Shown here: positions 15,848 through 25,045 of the stretch, piece by piece | Numbering within the stretch: the first letter of the stretch is position 1 | How the letters are laid out: each line of letters opens with the position of its first letter | NCBI GenBank assembly: GCA_020725865.1 | Contig: DYEC01000021.1 | Location: 1-55,236 of the forward strand | Direction: 5' to 3' | DNA from: Anaerolinea sp. | Lineage (GTDB): Bacteria; Chloroflexota; Anaerolineae; Anaerolineales; Anaerolineaceae | Length of the DNA stretch: 55,236 nt | The notes under the pieces: model-generated | Database searches by the model: none | Seen by the model: only the letters and a program-made list of their open reading frames with translations | Told to the model about the DNA's origin: nothing | Translations under genes and position numbers: made by a program

Positions 15848-18800
15848 ATGTGGCAAATAGATCCTTACAGCCTTGGTATCCTGCTAGTTGTGCTGGCGCT
15901 CGTGTTTTGGGGAGTTACGCGCTTGCTGGCTGGTCTGGTGCCACGAATGCGCCCGGCGATCGCGGCTGAACCCATGCCTGCGCCGGAGAGTGTAATGCAA
16001 CATCAAGAGGCTGTGCTGGTTATCCAGACAGGGGGGCGTCTGGTTTCGATGAATGAACATGCTCGGCGGGTTTTCCGCCTTTTGGAAAGTGAGACGCCGG
16101 ATCTGGAGCGGTTGGCGCGCCGCGTTCGCCCGAGTGAAGTTTTTCTGCAGTTATGCGCAACAGAGGGACAGGCGCGCTTTTTGATTGAAGGTCAGTTGCT
16201 CGAAGGCAGGTCTTACTGGCTGGCAAATGATAGTCGTCCCCTGATGATGTTGGCTTTGCGTCAGACAGAGCCGATTAGTGAGGGGGAACAGGGGTTGGAT
16301 ACCGTTTTCTCTTCACAGCGTCTTATCAATTTTACCGAGCTGGCACAAACGATTTCTTCCAGCTTACAATTGCAACCTACATTAATGGCAATCGTCGAAA
16401 CCATCGAGAAGCTTGTCCCTGCCGACTTCATGCGAATTGCAATCTGGGACGCTGAAGCTGAGCGATTACTGCCTTACAGACTGATAACTTTGCAAGGGGG
16501 GGGAAGACAGATTGAGCCATTGGAGGAGACATATCGGGTTGGTGAGCGGCTTGCTGGTTTGCTGGTGAAGCACCGGGAACCAATGCTGATTGGTAATGTA
16601 TCAACTCTTCCAGAAGCTACGGCTGATCCAGCAGTTGTTGCCTTACGGTCCTATCTGGGAGTGCCATTGCTGGTTGGCGAGGAACTGGTTGGAACGCTCG
16701 AATTAGGGTCATTCAGCGAGGACACATTCCATCAGCAAGATCTGGAACTGGTGCGGCTGATTTCCGTTCAGGCAGCGACCGCAGTTCGCAACGCTATCCT
16801 GTACCGCAGTGAACAACGTAGGACAGCTGAGCTCTCTGTGCTGGCGCAGATTGCGCAAGCTTTAGGTGAAACCCGCGATTTACAGATTCTGTTTGCCCGT
16901 CTGGTGCAGAGTATTGTTCCACTGCTTCCGGTGGAGGTTGTGGGCTTTCTACTGTATAACGATACCGACTATGCGCTGGAAGCTCAAAAACCTTTCTTCG
17001 GATTGCCAGAGGATATTGTGGAAATGTATCGTGCACCCATCCCTCCAGGGAGTCCGGCGGAACAACTGCTCCTTGAAAAACAGCCGATTGTCAGCGTGAA
17101 CGCAGCCGAAGATGAGCGATGGCATACTCTGGGACTGGATAGCATTGCTCAGGCAGCCAGCTTACGGGATACAGCTTTGATCCCGCTGGCTGTTGGTGGA
17201 CAAATGTTTGGTTTTCTACAGGCTTCAAACCATGTTGGTGGCGTATCTTCTTTTAATCAGGATGAGATGCGTTTACTGTCCATTGTGGCGAACCAGGCAG
17301 CTTCTGTGATTGAAAATGTTTTCCTGGTTCATCAAGCTCGCCAGCGCGTGCAACGGCTTGAGGTGATGCGGAAGATTACCAATTTGACCAGTTCGGCGGC
17401 GGATGTGAATGAAATCTTTTGTCAGGCTCTTCAGGAGCTGGCGCAGTTGTTACAGGCAGATTATGGTGCAATCTTTCTGCTGGATCAAAACCGCACTGTG
17501 CTACGGCTTCATCAATCGTCTTTGTTTGGAAATCCGCCGTTGCTGTCTGAACGCTATTATGTATTGCAGACTGATGATGCCCAGTTTCCATTTACAATGA
17601 CCGGCAGCATGCACTCACTTGTGGTGGGACGTTCTAAGCCAGATAAGCCCATTATTCCGTTTTACCAGAACGCCATGGAAGCCTGGGGGTTGGGTTCGCT
17701 GATTGTTGTGCCGCTGGTGGTGCGAGAAGAAGGCATTGGCGAACTCTGGTTATGCAGCAAAGCACAATATTCCTTCAGTCAGGGAGATGTACAGACAATA
17801 GCTGCCGCAGCCAGTCAATTAGCAGGGTTGTTGGAACGTTCACGCATAATCTCGTTGACGGATGAAAATCTACGACAACGACTGGATCAGTTGCTTGCAC
17901 TCTCGCGCATCAGCCGTGAACTGAATACTTCACTGGATTTACGCTCCCTGCTGCAAATGGTTTATGATGAGGCATTGCAAGTCACTCGTGCTGATTGTGG
18001 CGCCGTTCTACTGTTTGACCAAAACTCTACAGAAGAATTTCCGAAGATTCGATTTGTAGTTGGAGAATCTGAGGCAATTCAGCTTTCTCAGGTTGAGTGG
18101 ATGGTTGCCAAAAGCGGCGAACCTTTCCTAACTGCCGACATTACCAAAACAAGTTTTTTGCCTCTGCATGAGGGTGTTATCTCTTCATTGGTCGTTCCAA
18201 TTCCCTATCAAAAGCAACAAATTGGTTTGATCCTTCTGCATTCCAGAAGCGCTGGTCATTTTGATACAACAGCTCAGGAGATTGTCCTTTCGCTGGCTTC
18301 CCAGGCTTCTCTGGCTTTTGGGAACGCACTGCAATTTGAAGAGCTTGGATACCGTAATGAGCTTTTGAAGCGTCAGGTGGAAACACTTGGTGAATTGTAT
18401 AGGATGCTGCGCGAATTGCGCCGCGATCGTCCATTGGAAGATGAGTTAAAGGTCATTGCTGCGGCAATTCGGGAGGCCACCCTCTTTCAGGTGGTCTTGA
18501 TTAGCATTTACGAACCTGAGACAGGGTTGTTGCGGCGTGTGGCTCAAGTAGGACTTGCGGCGGACAGCTGGGAACAAATGCGCAAGGTGAAACACCCCTG
18601 GCGCAGTCTTGAGCAGATTTTAGACCCTCAGTTCCGCGTTGGTTCGGCATACTTTATCCCGGCTGAAAGGATGCCAAGTTTTCCGGAGGATTTACAAACC
18701 TTCACTGTGCTTCCCGCGATTGAGTTTGAGGAACCGGAGACTTGGAACGCGGATGATATTTTGATCATCCCGCTATATGACTCGGAAAACCGTCCTCTGG

Positions 18801-21800
18801 GAACAATCAGCGTTGATGCGCCGCAAAGCGGGAAACGCCCTGATCGCCCCACTTTTGAGGCGCTGGAACTACTGGCAATGCAAGCTACCTTACTAATTGA
18901 CGGCCATCGGCAGATTGAGATGCTGAAGTCGCGCTTGGCGCCAGCTGGTGTGGTGTCGTTTATGCCGGGGGAAGAGGCAGGCGAAGCTGGGCAGACGATT
19001 GCCATGTTGTTGCGCAAGGATTTGCAACAAACGATCGCTCTTCACGGCGCTTCGGAGCAACTGGATCGTGTCCGAGCCAGCCTGGAGATCCTTGCACAGG
19101 CGGGGCGGCAGGGCACGATACAGGCGGTTCTGCACACGGTTGCGAGCGAGATGGTGAATCGTTTCCATATGCAGACTGCTTTGCTTGCCGAAGCCAACCC
19201 GGTGAGCGGAGCGCAGTTAATCGAGGTTATAGGGCGTGTGCCACCTGGGATTAACCCAGAGGCGCTATTTGGGCAGCGCAACCCATTGCGGCAGGTTATT
19301 CAGGATGAGCGCTTGTTGTTGGTTTCTAACCTTGAAAGTACACCGGAATGGCAGAACTGTGCGTTGCTGCATGCTCTGGAAGCTCGTTCTTTTGTAGGCA
19401 TTCCATTTATGATTGGTGGCGGACGAATGGCAGCGGTGCTGGTCACAGATCGCACGCCACGCCTCGAATTTACTGAAGATGACCGCTATATGTACGCTCA
19501 ACTTGCCACCCAGGTGGGCATCATTCTGCAAAACTTACAGTTATTGAACGATATGCGGCAACATCTGAAGGAAGTCAACCTGTTACTTGAGTTCAGCCGC
19601 AAGCTGGGTAGCCTGGATCCTTTGAATATTTTGAATACGCTGGTTGAAAGCGCCTTACATGCGTTGCCAGAGGCGAACGCCGGTTGGGTGGCGCTTTGGA
19701 ATGAACACGACCAGACGCTTAAAGTAAAAACTTCGTTTGGTTATGCGGATAACGCCAGCATGGCGAATGTCTGCCATCATTTTCTCAACGCAGAAAAAGC
19801 TGTGCTTCCTATTGTGCAGAGAGTCTATCAATCTGGCAAGGTGGAGCGCGTGATAGAAGTCCACTTTGCTAGAGATTATTATTTGACTGCGGATGACTTG
19901 CTGGCATATCGTCAGGCTACGGCAGGAAGGTTGCCGATCTCCTGTCTGGCAGTCCCCATTCGTCATGGCGAAAAGACACTGGGTGTACTGATGTTGGATA
20001 ATTTTTCTACACCGGCGGCATTTTCGGAAGAGGATGAAACCATTGGGCTTTCGCTGTGCCAGCAGGCGGCACTGGCTCTTGAAAATGCCTATCTGTTTGC
20101 TGAAACAGAAGAACGCACAGCGCAGCTTCAGGCTTTGACGCGGGTGGCGGGTACTGTTACATCCAATTTACAAAGCGACGCCTTAATTGCTTCCTTGTTA
20201 GACCAGCTGCGGGAAGTGCTGCCGTACGATACGGCAACCCTTTGGTTGCGCGAGGGCAATATGCTGACCGTAGCAGCTGCCAGCGGGTTTGCAGATAACG
20301 AAAGCCGGGCTGGGTTGTCCGTGGCAGTGGAAGATAGTCAGCTTTTCCAGCAAATGGTTGAGACAGAAGTGGCAATTTCTGTAGGGGACGTGCGTCTGGA
20401 TGAGCGCTTTCCGTCTCTTGTTGAACCAGAAAATCTATCCTGGTTGGGCATTCCGCTTTTAGCCAAGTCAGAGTTGAGAGGTGTGTTGGCGCTTGAGAAA
20501 AAAGAGGCAAATTTCTACACGCCCGAACAGATTCAGGCAGTGACCACTTTTGCCAGTCAGGCAGCAGTGGCGCTTGAAAACGCGCGGCTCTTTGAAGAAA
20601 GTGTGCGGCGTACAGCCGAGCTGGATCAGCGCACGCGGCGGCTTACACTATTGAATGAGCTATCAAGTGAGTTGGGCGGTTCGCTGGATGTGGATCATAT
20701 TGTCAGACTGGTCAGCCTCCGTCTACTAACGGCGCTCAGTGTTGACCGTGTGTCTGTGGTGTTAACCGATGAGCAGACCGGTCAATATTCTTGGGCGTTT
20801 GAAGAGCCGGCATTTGAAGAGAATAGTGAATCTTTACCTGCATTTCCACTTCTGGAACGGTTACGTGAGAGCAAAGGAGTGTACAACTGTGCGGATGTCC
20901 AGGCAGATGCCGAACTCGCGATTCTACAAGAACAGTATTTTAAACCGCGCGGTGTTCAATCTCTGCTGATTGTGCCGTTGTTGAGTGGGGCAAATCTGTT
21001 GGGCTGGGTTTGGCTACAAGCGACAATTCCACATCGTTATAACCCTCAAGAGATAGAGCTGGCGTGTACAATTTGCAACCAGGCAGCGATCGCCATCCAG
21101 AACGCGCGTCTCTTTGCAGAAACGCGTTCGTTATCGGAAGAATTGGAAAAACGGGTTGAGGAGCGTACGGCTGAATTACGCCGCGAACATCGAAACACAG
21201 AAATGCTCTTGCGTGTCATCACTGAACTCTCAGCCAGTCTGGATATAGATCAGGTTCTCAATCGTAGCCTGGAAGTTTTGAATGAGGCAACTGGCTCGGA
21301 GCAGGCGCTGGTTATTCTTTCTCATGGCGGTGAAAGGGTGTATCAGGTGGGCGAAGCCCTGGTGGTCCCCCAAGATGAACTATCGGCGATTAGCGAGGCA
21401 GAGCGTATGCTCGTACGCCTCGTTCGTTCAGAACGTAAGTCAGTTGTGGTCAATGATATTACGCAGGATGCGCGCTGGGAGGAGTTTAAGGAGGCATATC
21501 CTGTATACCGCAGTCTAGTGGCTGTGCCGTTAATTTTGAGACAAGAAATTTTGGGCTCTTTATTGTTGTTACATCGGCAGACAGATCAGTTTATACCGGA
21601 GGAAGTGGAGCTTGTAGAGGCTGTTGCGCGCCAGATGAGCATTGCCATTAACAATGCCTCGCTTTTCGGGTTGTTGCGTGAACAGTCAGAGGATCTGGGG
21701 GATATGTTGCGCCAGCAACAAGTGGCTGCCAGTCGTTCACGTGCCATCCTGGAAGCTGTAGCGGATGGTGTATTGGTGACCGATCACAAAATGATCATCA

Positions 21801-22804
21801 CGCTCTTCAATGCTTCAGCTGAACGTGTCTTGAATCTGCCGGCTGCGCGTGTGGTAGGCAAGCCTTTAATGGAACTGGCGGGTTTGTTCGGTAAGTCGGG
21901 TCAGGACTGGCTAAATACGATCAAACGTTGGTCAGAGAATCCTGCTTCGTACCAGCCTTCGGAAACCTATGCGGAACAGATGGAATTGGATGATCATACA
22001 GTGGTTTCTATTCATCTATCGCCGGTGCTGTTGCGTAATGAATTTCTGGGTACAGTTTCAATCTTCCGCGATATTACCTATGAAGTGCAGGTAGATCGGC
22101 TGAAGACCGAGTTTATCGCCAATGTCAGCCACGAGCTGAGGACGCCAATGACATCCATCAAGGGGTATGTTGAAATTATGTTAATGGGGGCAACCGGTCA
22201 GATCACTGATCAGCAACGTCGCTTTTTGGAGATTGTTAAATCTAATACAGAGCGGCTGACCGTGCTGGTGAATGATTTGTTGGATGTTTCTCGTATTGAG
22301 ACTGGGCGCGTTGCTCTCAATCTGCAACCGCTTGATCTGCGTCCGCTGGTTGAAGAAGTGGTTGAAGATATCCAACGACGGTCGCGTGAGGAAAATAAAC
22401 CCATGACCATCACTTTAGAAGTCCCGCATGATCTGCCAAAGGTGAGCGGCGATATGGAACGGGTGCGGCAGATCATGTCCAATCTAGTTTCCAACAGTTA
22501 CAGCTACACTCCTGCTGGCGGGCAAATCAGTATCCGGTTACACAGTGAAGTGAACGAAGTACAAATGGATGTAGCGGATAACGGGATTGGTATTCCTAAA
22601 GATCAACAGCACCGTATCTTTGACCGTTTCTTCCGCGGCAGTGATCCGCTGGTTCTGGCGACGGCAGGCAATGGTTTGGGATTAGCCTTATCAAAAACGT
22701 TGGTTGAGATGCATCATGGGAAAATCTGGTTCCAGAGCGAAGGGGAGCCGGGCAAAGGGAGCGTCTTTTCCTTTACCTTGCCAATCTACATTGCAGAGGG
22801 TTAG
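15848..22804 (+). CDS. Giant multi-GAF/PAS sensor histidine kinase
   Basis: A 2318-residue protein. An N-terminal transmembrane helix (about 8-30) is followed by a PAS-like region (45-140). About ten GAF-type modules of roughly 170 residues follow (approximate boundaries 160-325, 325-500, 500-680, 680-855, 855-1025, 1075-1240, 1240-1425, 1425-1595, 1595-1780, 1780-1965), each ending in a helix with 'QAAxAxxNAxLF'. Then come a PAS domain (1965-2085), HisKA with H-box NVSHELRTP (His2095), and a HATPase with N box NLVSNSYSYTP, G1 DNGIGIP and G2 GNGLGLALS. All kinase motifs are intact. Tandem GAFs could bind several ligands or act as long signal-transmitting rods. A run of eight Gs at 16496-16503 lies inside the frame. 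Confidence 0.93.
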   Translation: MWQIDPYSLGILLVVLALVFWGVTRLLAGLVPRMRPAIAAEPMPAPESVMQHQEAVLVIQTGGRLVSMNEHARRVFRLLESETPDLERLARRVRPSEVFLQLCATEGQARFLIEGQLLEGRSYWLANDSRPLMMLALRQTEPISEGEQGLDTVFSSQRLINFTELAQTISSSLQLQPTLMAIVETIEKLVPADFMRIAIWDAEAERLLPYRLITLQGGGRQIEPLEETYRVGERLAGLLVKHREPMLIGNVSTLPEATADPAVVALRSYLGVPLLVGEELVGTLELGSFSEDTFHQQDLELVRLISVQAATAVRNAILYRSEQRRTAELSVLAQIAQALGETRDLQILFARLVQSIVPLLPVEVVGFLLYNDTDYALEAQKPFFGLPEDIVEMYRAPIPPGSPAEQLLLEKQPIVSVNAAEDERWHTLGLDSIAQAASLRDTALIPLAVGGQMFGFLQASNHVGGVSSFNQDEMRLLSIVANQAASVIENVFLVHQARQRVQRLEVMRKITNLTSSAADVNEIFCQALQELAQLLQADYGAIFLLDQNRTVLRLHQSSLFGNPPLLSERYYVLQTDDAQFPFTMTGSMHSLVVGRSKPDKPIIPFYQNAMEAWGLGSLIVVPLVVREEGIGELWLCSKAQYSFSQGDVQTIAAAASQLAGLLERSRIISLTDENLRQRLDQLLALSRISRELNTSLDLRSLLQMVYDEALQVTRADCGAVLLFDQNSTEEFPKIRFVVGESEAIQLSQVEWMVAKSGEPFLTADITKTSFLPLHEGVISSLVVPIPYQKQQIGLILLHSRSAGHFDTTAQEIVLSLASQASLAFGNALQFEELGYRNELLKRQVETLGELYRMLRELRRDRPLEDELKVIAAAIREATLFQVVLISIYEPETGLLRRVAQVGLAADSWEQMRKVKHPWRSLEQILDPQFRVGSAYFIPAERMPSFPEDLQTFTVLPAIEFEEPETWNADDILIIPLYDSENRPLGTISVDAPQSGKRPDRPTFEALELLAMQATLLIDGHRQIEMLKSRLAPAGVVSFMPGEEAGEAGQTIAMLLRKDLQQTIALHGASEQLDRVRASLEILAQAGRQGTIQAVLHTVASEMVNRFHMQTALLAEANPVSGAQLIEVIGRVPPGINPEALFGQRNPLRQVIQDERLLLVSNLESTPEWQNCALLHALEARSFVGIPFMIGGGRMAAVLVTDRTPRLEFTEDDRYMYAQLATQVGIILQNLQLLNDMRQHLKEVNLLLEFSRKLGSLDPLNILNTLVESALHALPEANAGWVALWNEHDQTLKVKTSFGYADNASMANVCHHFLNAEKAVLPIVQRVYQSGKVERVIEVHFARDYYLTADDLLAYRQATAGRLPISCLAVPIRHGEKTLGVLMLDNFSTPAAFSEEDETIGLSLCQQAALALENAYLFAETEERTAQLQALTRVAGTVTSNLQSDALIASLLDQLREVLPYDTATLWLREGNMLTVAAASGFADNESRAGLSVAVEDSQLFQQMVETEVAISVGDVRLDERFPSLVEPENLSWLGIPLLAKSELRGVLALEKKEANFYTPEQIQAVTTFASQAAVALENARLFEESVRRTAELDQRTRRLTLLNELSSELGGSLDVDHIVRLVSLRLLTALSVDRVSVVLTDEQTGQYSWAFEEPAFEENSESLPAFPLLERLRESKGVYNCADVQADAELAILQEQYFKPRGVQSLLIVPLLSGANLLGWVWLQATIPHRYNPQEIELACTICNQAAIAIQNARLFAETRSLSEELEKRVEERTAELRREHRNTEMLLRVITELSASLDIDQVLNRSLEVLNEATGSEQALVILSHGGERVYQVGEALVVPQDELSAISEAERMLVRLVRSERKSVVVNDITQDARWEEFKEAYPVYRSLVAVPLILRQEILGSLLLLHRQTDQFIPEEVELVEAVARQMSIAINNASLFGLLREQSEDLGDMLRQQQVAASRSRAILEAVADGVLVTDHKMIITLFNASAERVLNLPAARVVGKPLMELAGLFGKSGQDWLNTIKRWSENPASYQPSETYAEQMELDDHTVVSIHLSPVLLRNEFLGTVSIFRDITYEVQVDRLKTEFIANVSHELRTPMTSIKGYVEIMLMGATGQITDQQRRFLEIVKSNTERLTVLVNDLLDVSRIETGRVALNLQPLDLRPLVEEVVEDIQRRSREENKPMTITLEVPHDLPKVSGDMERVRQIMSNLVSNSYSYTPAGGQISIRLHSEVNEVQMDVADNGIGIPKDQQHRIFDRFFRGSDPLVLATAGNGLGLALSKTLVEMHHGKIWFQSEGEPGKGSVFSFTLPIYIAEG

Positions 22805-22806
22805 AC

Positions 22807-23187
22807 ATGGCAAAAATTTTGATTGCCGAAGATGAGCCAGACATACGCGATCTGATTGCGTTCACCTTACGGTTTGCCGGGCATGAGGTCGTGGCGGTTT
22901 CAAATGGCGAGGAGGTTTTAGAGACTCTGCCACAGTGTATGCCGGATCTGGTCTTGTTGGATGTGCGCATGCCGCGCATGACTGGCTTTGAAGCCTGTAT
23001 GCAAATGAAAGCAACACCGCAATTGAGAGATATTCCGGTGGTCTTTCTTTCCGCAAAAGGGCAGGAAGCCGAAATTCAGGAAGGGTTACGTGTCGGGGCT
23101 GTGGAATATTTGTTGAAGCCATTTGCGCCCAATGATCTAGCAAACCGGGTGAATGAGTTGTTGCGACAATTCGGTGTTGGTAAATAA
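22807..23187 (+). CDS. Single-domain response regulator (CheY-like)
   Basis: A 126-residue stand-alone receiver domain starting 2 bases after the kinase stop. Key residues are present: acidic pair in IAEDEPD (residues 8-10), phosphoacceptor Asp52 in LLDVRMPRMTG, Ser in VVFLSAKGQ and Lys in YLLKPFAPNDL. With no output domain it must act by binding a partner or as a phosphate shuttle from the giant kinase. Tight coupling with the kinase makes them a cognate pair, with the GGDNF regulator as the second receiver. Confidence 0.93.
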   Translation: MAKILIAEDEPDIRDLIAFTLRFAGHEVVAVSNGEEVLETLPQCMPDLVLLDVRMPRMTGFEACMQMKATPQLRDIPVVFLSAKGQEAEIQEGLRVGAVEYLLKPFAPNDLANRVNELLRQFGVGK

Positions 23188-23199
23188 GAAGCCAAAGAG

Positions 23200-23988
23200 A
23201 TGAGCGTTGTCCTGTTGCAGTCCCAAATTCTGCATTATGAGGTGATCGGCCGTGGCCGTCCGCTCATTTTCTTGCATGGCTGGGTGGGATCGTGGCGATA
23301 CTGGGTGCCGGTGATGCAGGCAGCTTCAATCTCTTACCGGGCATACGCACTGGATTTGTGGGGGTTTGGTGATTCGGCAAAAGTGGAAAGCCGGTATTCG
23401 CTGAGTGCGCAGGTACAACTGATTGATCAATTCTTGAATGAACTGGGGATTGGGCGTGTAGTGTTAATTGGGCATGGATTGGGAGCGCTGGTGGCTCTAA
23501 TGTATGCACGCGAGTATCCAGATGTAGTGGACCGCGTCATGCTGGTCAGCTATCCGCTGGAAGAATCTATGGTTAATCAGCGTTTGCGCAACAGCACACC
23601 GGCAGCGTTAGCAGAGTGGTTGTTAACAAAAACTCCCGAAACCGAGCCAGCCCGTTTTGATGCTCCCAAAGCAGACCCAAAAGCAATTCAGCTTTCGCTT
23701 GAAGAGTTGACACGCGTTAATTTCAAGAGCTATTGGGGACAGGCAGAAACGCCCTGTTTGCTGGTCAATGGTCAGAATGACCCGGCGGTACAACCGCCAA
23801 CAATCCAACATCTGGCGGATTTACCGGAAAAGACGCACGCCATTTTATTTGAGGATTCCGGACACTTTCCCATGCTGGATGAGACGAGCAAATTTTGCCG
23901 GCTGATGGTGGATTTTCTGACACTCGATTCTGGGGATAGCCCGCGCCAATTACAGTTAAAAGAAGAGTGGAAACGACGAGTGCGCTGA
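23200..23988 (+). CDS. Alpha/beta hydrolase paralogue lacking the nucleophile serine
   Basis: A 262-residue protein following the response regulator by 12 bases. It is clearly related to the hydrolase at 12079-12879: the first 100 residues align without a gap, including HYEV-GRGRP, FLHGW-GSW, YRAYALD-WGFG and DQF--LGI. The nucleophile elbow, however, reads GHGLG with Gly at residue 93, exactly where the paralogue has Ser93 (codon GGA). The acid (GQNDP) and the His (EDSGHFPMLDE) positions are kept. It is therefore probably a pseudo-hydrolase that binds a ligand or partner rather than a Ser hydrolase. The C-terminal 25 residues are polar and basic. Confidence 0.88.
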   Translation: MSVVLLQSQILHYEVIGRGRPLIFLHGWVGSWRYWVPVMQAASISYRAYALDLWGFGDSAKVESRYSLSAQVQLIDQFLNELGIGRVVLIGHGLGALVALMYAREYPDVVDRVMLVSYPLEESMVNQRLRNSTPAALAEWLLTKTPETEPARFDAPKADPKAIQLSLEELTRVNFKSYWGQAETPCLLVNGQNDPAVQPPTIQHLADLPEKTHAILFEDSGHFPMLDETSKFCRLMVDFLTLDSGDSPRQLQLKEEWKRRVR

Positions 23989-24026
23989 ATTTCTAGCTTT
24001 TTGGAAGTTTACGAATTCTATAAATA

Positions 24027-24075
24027 AAACGAAAACCTTTCTGCTGTCATTGAGAACGGAGAAAGGTTTTCGTTT
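24027..24075 (+). terminator. Terminator, probably bidirectional, after the kinase operon
   Basis: A perfect 16-bp inverted repeat (24027-24042 with 24060-24075) closes a 17-base loop, with A/T runs inside each arm. It lies 39 bases after the hydrolase stop on the plus strand and just beyond the 3' end of tRNA-Phe on the minus strand, so it may serve both transcripts. Confidence 0.75.
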
Positions 24076-24093
24076 AGGGAAGTTCCTATACTG

Positions 24094-24166
24094 TGCCGAG
24101 AGTCAGAATCGAACTGACGACACCGCAATTTTCAGTCGCGTGCTCTACCAACTGAGCTATCTCGGC
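24094..24166 (-). tRNA. tRNA-Phe(GAA)
   Basis: A 73-base cloverleaf on the minus strand. The acceptor stem is GCCGAGA/TCTCGGC with discriminator A; the D arm is GCTCAGTTGGTAGAGC; the anticodon loop CTGAAAA gives GAA; and the T loop is TTCGATT. CCA is not encoded. Confidence 0.96.
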
Positions 24167-24177
24167 GAGTGTGTCTA

Positions 24178-24206
24178 ATTCTACCTGCGAGTCGGCGGGG
24201 TGTCAA
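24178..24206 (-). promoter_or_regulatory. Sigma-70 promoter of tRNA-Phe
   Basis: On the minus strand TTGACA (24201-24206) is 17 bases from TAGAAT (24178-24183). It has the same -10 box and spacing as the tRNA-Met promoter at the window start. Confidence 0.82.
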
Positions 24207-24282
24207 GGAAACGCGTTAGTTCACATAAAATGTTACTGAAGTAATATCGTTAGCTCAAAAGAAAATGTTACGGAGGCTAACG

Positions 24283-24520
24283 ATGTCCGAAACCGAAGAA
24301 ATGACCATCAATAAACGGCGGAGATATCTCTGTAAGATGTGGGAAAGGTATCGACAGGCGAGCAAGAATGAGAAAGGGGAATTGTTAGACGAAATGGAGG
24401 CAGTCACCGGGATGCATCGCAAGTCAATCAACGCATCATAAGGGGGAGGTTATCGCGCAAGAAACGGCAGCCGGAGCGCGGGCGGGAATATGGGGTTGAA
24501 GTAGACGACCAGCTTATTTC
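24283..24520 (+). pseudogene. Remnant of a DDE integrase-type transposase (N-terminal part, frameshifted)
   Basis: From the ATG at 24283 (CGGAGG upstream) the frame encodes a basic peptide, with 'KRRRYLCKMWERYRQASKNEKGELLDEMEAVTGMHRKSIN' as its core in pieces, and stops at 24441. The text resumes one base out of frame as RIIRGRLSRKKRQPERGREYGVEVDDQL, so a single base is missing near 24430. This N-terminal region resembles rve/DDE integrase-like transposases common in Chloroflexi. After about 24520 the resemblance ends and no catalytic DDE domain is present. It is a dead fragment. The octamer AATGTTAC occurs twice just upstream (24228 and 24264) and may be part of the former element end. Confidence 0.7.
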
Positions 24521-24631
24521 CTTGCCTGCTCTGGAAAACGCTCAAACAGCGAATGTCTTTCACTCGATGCTCAAAAAGAAGGAGGCGGACCATTCAGTAA
24601 CATTATCTTTTGATTTGACACGGGAAAGAGT

Positions 24632-24895
24632 TGAAGTGGACCCAAAAATTTGGACACTTTTTGGGGAGTTCAGGGATTACTTCCAACGGTGGTTCGAGCC
24701 GGTAAAATCCAGCAGGATGTTTCGAACTCTTGCGGCGTCAGGTATCTTAACGACGTATGGATGCGTTTGGTCATATATACATCCTGAATCAAGATACTGA
24801 TCTGATCATAAGCTTCTGCAAAATCACAATTTGGACTCCTTATGTCTATCTTGTTTCACCCTTTGCAAGTTGTCCAGTTTGGGGGGTCCACTACA
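24632..24895. mobile_element. Decayed 264-bp IS3-like remnant with imperfect terminal inverted repeats
   Basis: The left end begins TGAAGTGGACCC at 24632. The right end, read on the minus strand from 24895, begins TGTAGTGGACCC. Over the 22 bases 24635-24656 against the reverse of 24871-24892, 17 match. Ends of the form TGTAGTGGACCCC with TGGACA further in are typical of IS3-family elements. The interior encodes no transposase, so this is an internally deleted copy or MITE-like derivative. No clear target duplication is seen. The long open frame over this region (24522-24800) is not a gene. Together with the transposase fragment it explains most of the 24.2-25.0 kb gap; 24896-25008 shows nothing recognisable. 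Confidence 0.6.
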
Positions 24896-25008
24896 ATCAT
24901 TTACGGTCTGAAGGGTAACTCATACCTCTTTGGTGTGGCTTTTTCCTCCAGAGATACTCTCGATAACCAGAACATCCTTACTTTTCAACGCCCTCTTTAA
25001 TTTTTTTA

Positions 25009-25036
25009 TTGACACCCCCTTTAAACGCGATATAAT
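25009..25036 (+). promoter_or_regulatory. Sigma-70 promoter of tRNA-Lys
   Basis: Consensus TTGACA (25009-25014), a 16-base spacer and consensus TATAAT (25031-25036). The tRNA begins at 25046. Confidence 0.88.
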
Positions 25037-25045
25037 TATTCTACT

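Noticed and set aside
24522-24800. 92-codon open frame on the plus strand
   Set aside because: It begins at a TTG inside the transposase fragment and runs through the terminal repeat of the IS3-like relic. It is a chance frame over dead elements.
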